A DNA stretch of 9,439 nucleotides, taken from NCBI GenBank assembly GCA_017379955.1, contig JAFNVE010000175.1, forward strand, positions 1 to 9,439, read 5' to 3'. Below the pieces are notes generated by a model that did no database searches, had not been told where the DNA came from, and saw nothing but the letters and a program-made list of their open reading frames with translations. Source of the DNA: Tidjanibacter sp. Lineage in GTDB: Bacteria > Bacteroidota > Bacteroidia > Bacteroidales > Rikenellaceae. Shown here one piece after another: positions 6,850 through 9,439 of this stretch; the stretch's first letter is position 1; each line of letters begins with the position of its first letter. The translations under genes were made by a program, and so were the position numbers.

Positions 6850-7620
6850 CTATTTGGTAGCAATCTCTCTGAGTCTGATTTCGGTAATCACACGCTTGGT
6901 GTAGAGGGGAAAATCGCCCTTCATCATCCAATCGTAGTAACTCGGCTCCTTGCGGAAGACCTCAGCCACCGACTGACCCTTGTACTTGCCAAAGGCGAAG
7001 ACCTCGCAGTCGTTGTCGTCCAACATAATACGCCCAGCATAGTCCACCGAACGGTCACGGCTGGTGTACTCGGCCAAGAAGTTGATATCGTTCTCCAAAT
7101 CGGGATAACGGTCGAGCTGCGCCTCCAATACCTCGTAGGTTGCGAGGGTGTCTGCCGAGGCGGAGTGAGCGTTCTCCAACTCCTTGCCACAGTAGAACAT
7201 ATAGGCTGCCGACAGTGTGCGCTGCTCCTTCTTGTGGAAGATGGTCTGCACATCAACAAACTTTCTGTTCTTGAAGTCGACCTCGACACCCGCTCTGAGG
7301 AACTCCTCAGCCAACATCGGGACATCGAACTTGTTGGAGTTGTAACCACCCAGGTCGCACCCCTCAATAAAGGCGTAGAGCGAACGAGCAATCTGCTCAA
7401 AACGAGGCGAATCCTTAACATCCTCATCCGTTATGCCGTGCACAGCTGTTGCCGCAGGAGGGATGGGCATACCCGGATTGATACGCCTAACCTTCACCTC
7501 CTTGTCACCACTCGGCTCAACCTTCACCACCGCAATCTCAACAATGCGGTCGTGCGAGATATCTACACCGGTCGTCTCAAGGTCGAAAAATACAATCGGC
7601 CTTTTTAAGTTTAATTTCAT
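6850..7620 (-). CDS. DnaQ-like DEDDh 3'-5' exonuclease with C-terminal DUF3820-like domain, 256 aa
   Basis: Exonuclease of the DNA polymerase III epsilon/RNase T superfamily, removing nucleotides from 3' ends with two metal ions. Exo I is FFDLETTG (D13, E15); Exo II includes GGYNSNKFDVPML (D99); Exo III is AHSASADTLAT with H152 and D157. The DEDDh set is therefore complete. After the catalytic core (to about 180) comes a short tail whose segment 208-240 (FAFGKYKGQSVAEV, then YYDWMMKGDF) looks like the DUF3820 module, a small GKYKG...W domain of unknown role often fused to such exonucleases in Bacteroidota. It may proofread or act in repair or RNA processing; the epsilon role is suggested by dnaN upstream but not proved. 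It is read in the same direction as dnaN after a 233-base gap holding the paired near-palindromes, and is tightly linked to the LysM gene downstream. Cytoplasmic. Confidence 0.92.
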   Translation of the reverse strand: MKLNLKRPIVFFDLETTGVDISHDRIVEIAVVKVEPSGDKEVKVRRINPGMPIPPAATAVHGITDEDVKDSPRFEQIARSLYAFIEGCDLGGYNSNKFDVPMLAEEFLRAGVEVDFKNRKFVDVQTIFHKKEQRTLSAAYMFYCGKELENAHSASADTLATYEVLEAQLDRYPDLENDINFLAEYTSRDRSVDYAGRIMLDDNDCEVFAFGKYKGQSVAEVFRKEPSYYDWMMKGDFPLYTKRVITEIRLREIATK

Positions 7621-7647
7621 CGAATTTCGTAATTCTTTATCAGTACC

Positions 7648-7756
7648 AAATTTTGCTATTCTTTGAGGTTATTTTTGCTTCTGGGGCGAGGCGCATAGTG
7701 ATACTATGTGACGACAACAAAATACAAAAACAACCAAACAGAATCTCACAAAATTT
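7648..7756. repeat. Near-palindromic element, copy 1 of a tandem pair
   Basis: This roughly 109-base segment can fold back on itself. Outer arms AAATTTTG (7648-7655) and CAAAATTT (7749-7756) pair; ATTCT (7658-7662) pairs with 7740-7744; an 11-base arm (7667-7677) pairs with 7725-7735 with one mismatch; and the apex CATAGT-GAT-ACTATG (7694-7708) is perfect. Copy 2 lies 103 bases further on and matches without gaps for 84 bases, about 83% identity by hand count. The right end of copy 1 shares AAATTT (7751-7756) with the left end of copy 2. It lies wholly between the dnaN stop and the exonuclease start. Confidence 0.8.
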
Positions 7757-7855
7757 TGCTATTCTTTGAAGCTATTTTTGCTTCGCAGTCGAGGAGCATA
7801 GTGGTACTATGTGACGACGACAAGAAGTAAAAAGAGCCCAAAGAGAGCAAAATTT
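7751..7855. repeat. Near-palindromic element, copy 2 of the tandem pair, reaching the dnaN stop codon
   Basis: Terminal inverted arms AAATTTTGCT (7751-7760) and AGCAAAATTT (7846-7855) are perfect over 10 bp. Inside them, 7763-7768 pairs with 7839-7844 (6 bp), 7771-7784 pairs with 7824-7837 (one mismatch, one G-T), and the apex CATAGT-GGT-ACTATG spans 7797-7811. The right end overlaps the first two bases (7854-7855) of the dnaN TAA complement. No T run follows on either strand, so it is not a canonical terminator. Short terminal inverted repeats, a hairpin body and tandem copies suggest a REP/BIME-like or MITE-like element; no transposase gene is present. Confidence 0.82.
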
Positions 7856-8981
7856 ACGCGTTAATCATCATTGGCATAAGCAACATCAACGTCGTATATG
7901 GCTGCTTGTCATCGTATACGGGTTTGAAAACACCTGCACGCGAAGAGTCAGCAAGCTCTACAACAACGCTCGGGGTCTCGATGTTCGAGAGGATATCCAC
8001 GAGGAAGGTCGACTTGAAACCGATGGTGATAGCGTCGCCCTCATAGCTGCAACTGAGAGCCTCCTTCGCCGAGTAGGAGAAGTCGAGGTCCTGTGCGGTG
8101 AGGTTGATCATATTCGAGGCAATGCTGAGCACAATCAGGTTGGTTGCCTGGTTCGAGCAGACAGCCACACGCTTGATAGCGTTGAGCAACTCCACGCGGT
8201 CAACAATCACGCGATTGGGGTTAGCTGCGGGGATTACAGCGTTGTAGTTGGGATAGTTACCCTCAATCAGGCGGCAGGTCAGGGTGCTACCCGAGAAGGT
8301 GAAGACTACGTTCTTCTTGTCGAAGCATACCTTCACAGCATCCTCCTCTTTGAGGAGCAGGTTGCGGAGCAGGTTTGCAGGCTTCTTGGGCAGGATGAAC
8401 GAGGCGTTCTGACTAACACCAGCCTCATCTGCGGTGAACTTAACGAGCTTGTGAGCGTCGGTAGCCACAAAGGTCAAGCCCTCGCCTGCAAGGTTAACAT
8501 ATACACCGTTCATCACGGGACGCAGGTCGTCGTCAGCAGTTGCAAAGATTGTCTTGTTGATACCTGCCAGCAGGACATCCACATCCATCTCCACCTCGCA
8601 CTTATCCTCAGCGGGCTCAGCGATGGGAGGATAACCCAGACCCGAGGTGCCGGGGATAGCAAGCGAACCACTCTTCCAGCTGATGCGAATCTCCCAGCTC
8701 TCCTCATTAGCCTCGATGGTCAGGGGCTGGTCGGAGAACTCTTTGAGCGAGTCGAGCATAAGTTTTACGGGAGCAGCAATCACACCCTCGCGCTCTACGC
8801 TATCCACGGTAAGCGAACCAACCATAGTGGTCTCCAAGTCGGATGCGGTTACCTTCAAGGTATCACCCTTCAACTCAAAGAGAAAATAATCCAAAATAGG
8901 CAGTGTATTCTTCGAACTAACCACCTTACCGGTTGCTGCCAGGAGCGACAACAACGACGAACTCGATACTACAAATTTCAT
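7854..8981 (-). CDS. dnaN: DNA polymerase III sliding clamp, beta subunit, 375 aa
   Basis: Ring-forming processivity clamp that holds DNA polymerase III and many repair and replication partners on DNA. The length and three-domain plan match the family (E. coli, 366 residues): domain 1 about 1-118 (start MKFVVSSSSLLSLLAATGKV, with ASDLETTM at 46-53), domain 2 about 128-245 (LRPVMNGVY, then FVATDAHKLV at 171-180), domain 3 about 247-375. The partner-binding pocket at the C-terminus is recognisable: EGNYPNY at 240-246 and the MPM tail (M369-P370-M371) in LLMPMMINA. Nothing is missing or shifted. The ATG at 8979-8981 gives the canonical N-terminus. A Bacteroidota promoter lies about 165 bases upstream, giving an unusually long leader. 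The gene heads a probable operon with the exonuclease and LysM genes, but the paired near-palindromes immediately after its stop could reduce or process the read-through transcript. There is no dnaA or recF in the window. Confidence 0.97.
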   Translation of the reverse strand: MKFVVSSSSLLSLLAATGKVVSSKNTLPILDYFLFELKGDTLKVTASDLETTMVGSLTVDSVEREGVIAAPVKLMLDSLKEFSDQPLTIEANEESWEIRISWKSGSLAIPGTSGLGYPPIAEPAEDKCEVEMDVDVLLAGINKTIFATADDDLRPVMNGVYVNLAGEGLTFVATDAHKLVKFTADEAGVSQNASFILPKKPANLLRNLLLKEEDAVKVCFDKKNVVFTFSGSTLTCRLIEGNYPNYNAVIPAANPNRVIVDRVELLNAIKRVAVCSNQATNLIVLSIASNMINLTAQDLDFSYSAKEALSCSYEGDAITIGFKSTFLVDILSNIETPSVVVELADSSRAGVFKPVYDDKQPYTTLMLLMPMMINA

Positions 8982-9140
8982 AACTCTTGTATTTTTTATT
9001 TAACGTTTTTGTTCTATCAGTTTATTGTTTGCGGTGGCCGAGAATAGTACAATCCTCATACCACAAAGCCCTTAAAATGTGCAGATTACCCCATCGCTCG
9101 CACTCCTCTCAATGGAGGCAGGATAGACTACACCACTTTA
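8982..9140 (-). promoter_or_regulatory. Predicted dnaN 5' leader, about 160 bases
   Basis: Between the predicted transcript start near 9141-9143 and the dnaN ATG. I find no convincing open frame, no recognised riboswitch and only one short hairpin candidate (CCTC at 9105-9108 with GAGG at 9115-9118, 6-base loop). The last 40 bases before the ATG are A-rich on the transcribed strand, normal for Bacteroidota translation starts. Confidence 0.45.
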
Positions 9141-9146
9141 ATCTTT

Positions 9147-9176
9147 CAAAGATACATCATTAAATTCAAAATGCAA
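9147..9176 (-). promoter_or_regulatory. Bacteroidota-type promoter of dnaN
   Basis: On the minus strand, TTG (9174-9176, within TTTTG) is separated by 19 bases from TATCTTTG (9147-9154), matching TTG-N17-20-TAnnTTTG. The spacer length is the same as in the outer-membrane protein promoter at 741-770. The -33 element lies inside the 14-base tandem repeat at 9164-9194. Confidence 0.75.
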
Positions 9177-9194
9177 AATTCAAAATGCAAAATT
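9164..9194. repeat. 14-base direct repeat, ATTCAAAATGCAAA, two copies plus a partial third
   Basis: Copies at 9164-9177 and 9178-9191, followed by ATT. Each unit is itself two similar heptamers (ATTCAAA and ATGCAAA), so the underlying period is 7, as in the repeat that follows at 9225. It contains the -33 element of the predicted dnaN promoter. Confidence 0.85.
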
Positions 9195-9224
9195 AAGCAG
9201 TATGAGAGGTGTTGAAGGGAGATG

Positions 9225-9308
9225 AAAGAGCAAAGAGCAAAGAGCAAAGAGCAAAGAGCAAAGAGCAAAGAGCAAAGAGCAAAGAGCAAAGAGCAAAGAA
9301 CAAAGAGC
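9225..9308. repeat. Heptanucleotide tandem repeat (AAAGAGC) x 12
   Basis: Twelve consecutive copies of AAAGAGC fill exactly 84 bases; only copy 11 (9295-9301, AAAGAAC) differs, by one base. The plus strand is pure purine apart from one C per unit. Because 7 is not a multiple of 3, a frame through it yields a 7-residue cycle (FALCSLL on the minus strand); I treat those frames as artefacts. The array begins 49 bases upstream of the dnaN -33 element. Near-perfect copies suggest recent expansion by slippage. Confidence 0.95.
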
Positions 9309-9370
9309 AAAAGCGAAATGAGAGAGTGTAGGGCCAATAGGAATTATAAGAGCACTAGGAAAGGAGAATT

Positions 9371-9406
9371 TAGGGAGATTAGGGAATTTAGGGAGCATAG
9401 GGACAC
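9371..9406. repeat. 9-base-period repeat (TAGGGANNN) x 4
   Basis: TAGGGA occurs at 9371, 9380, 9389 and 9398, exactly 9 bases apart, with variable trinucleotides between (GAT, ATT, GCA, CAC). A degenerate unit precedes it at 9362-9370. This is AT/G-rich spacer-type sequence; no function can be read from it. Confidence 0.75.
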
Positions 9407-9439
9407 AATCCTTAAACTCCTTAAACACACAAGCCATCC

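Larger units (their letters stand above)
9195..9439. other. Repeat-rich non-coding spacer upstream of dnaN, to the window edge
   Basis: No credible gene is seen here. Apart from the heptamer array and the 9-base-period repeat, the remainder (9195-9224, 9309-9370, 9407-9439) is unique purine-rich sequence on the plus strand. I find no tRNA, no DnaA-box cluster and no CRISPR-like spacing. The two minus-strand open frames crossing it consist largely of translated repeats. Any gene further right lies beyond the window. Confidence 0.6.

Noticed and set aside
6845..6931. Upstream in-frame start for the LysM protein (29 extra codons)
   Set aside because: It would bury the signal peptide inside the chain and overlap the 3' end of the exonuclease gene; the ATG at 6842-6844 gives a normal secretion signal.
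7719..7725. TATTTTG on the minus strand as an internal promoter for the exonuclease gene
   Set aside because: It is one base short of TAnnTTTG and falls within the hairpin arm of copy 1; evidence too weak to list.
7648..7855. CRISPR array
   Set aside because: Only two copies, each internally palindromic along its full length and abutting without a unique spacer; no cas genes.
9105..9118. CCTC/GAGG hairpin in the dnaN leader as an attenuator
   Set aside because: Only 4 bp with a 6-base loop and no T run; not distinguishable from chance.
9146..9437. Two minus-strand open frames giving (FALCSLL)n-type proteins
   Set aside because: They are translations of the AAAGAGC heptamer array, which is open in every frame; no non-repeat domain is seen, and one frame crosses the predicted dnaN promoter.

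Overview
The window reads as chromosomal, mostly housekeeping DNA from a Bacteroidota bacterium of the order Bacteroidales. An Alistipes/Rikenellaceae-like source is my best guess, held only moderately. Three things support this: promoters of the Bacteroidota type (TTG, 19 bases, TAnnTTTG) with no clear Shine-Dalgarno sequences; a beta clamp ending in the MPM-type tail; and family types common in this phylum, such as the short HsdR-N-like protein, the three-LysM protein with a type 1 periplasmic-binding fold, and the small outer-membrane barrel.

Layout, left to right. Positions 1-123 (+) are the last 40 codons of a short HsdR N-terminal-domain protein. A terminator hairpin at 156-191 follows. 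A small outer-membrane beta-barrel gene (219-656, minus) has its own well-formed promoter at 741-770. A large Ca2+-type P-type ATPase (789-3422, minus) comes next. A 170-base divergent promoter region (3423-3592) separates it from a plus-strand pair 9 bases apart: a nitroreductase (3593-4237) and a HAD phosphatase/phosphomutase-like protein (4247-4909). A bidirectional terminator at 4930-4967 closes that operon and also the minus-strand block arriving from the right. That block, in transcription order, is dnaN (8981-7854), a DEDDh 3'-5' exonuclease with a C-terminal DUF3820-like module (7620-6850), and, 5 bases on, a secreted three-LysM/periplasmic-binding-fold protein (6844-4985). The dnaN upstream region (8982-9439) holds no credible gene. 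It carries the dnaN promoter and a run of simple tandem repeats with 14-, 7- and 9-base periods.

The most interesting non-coding structure lies between dnaN and the exonuclease gene (7648-7855). It is two head-to-tail copies of a roughly 105-base near-palindrome, about 83% identical over an ungapped 84 bases. Each copy can fold into a long hairpin, and at least one T-A to C-G compensatory change separates the copies. It looks like a BIME/REP- or MITE-like element, or a processed structured RNA, sitting inside a probable operon.

Functionally, the clamp and exonuclease belong to replication and repair, the LysM protein and barrel to the envelope, the ATPase to cation export, and the nitroreductase and HAD protein to general redox and phosphate metabolism. 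I see no phage, defence island, CRISPR array, tRNA or rRNA gene. The long open frames antisense to the ATPase and LysM genes are shadows.
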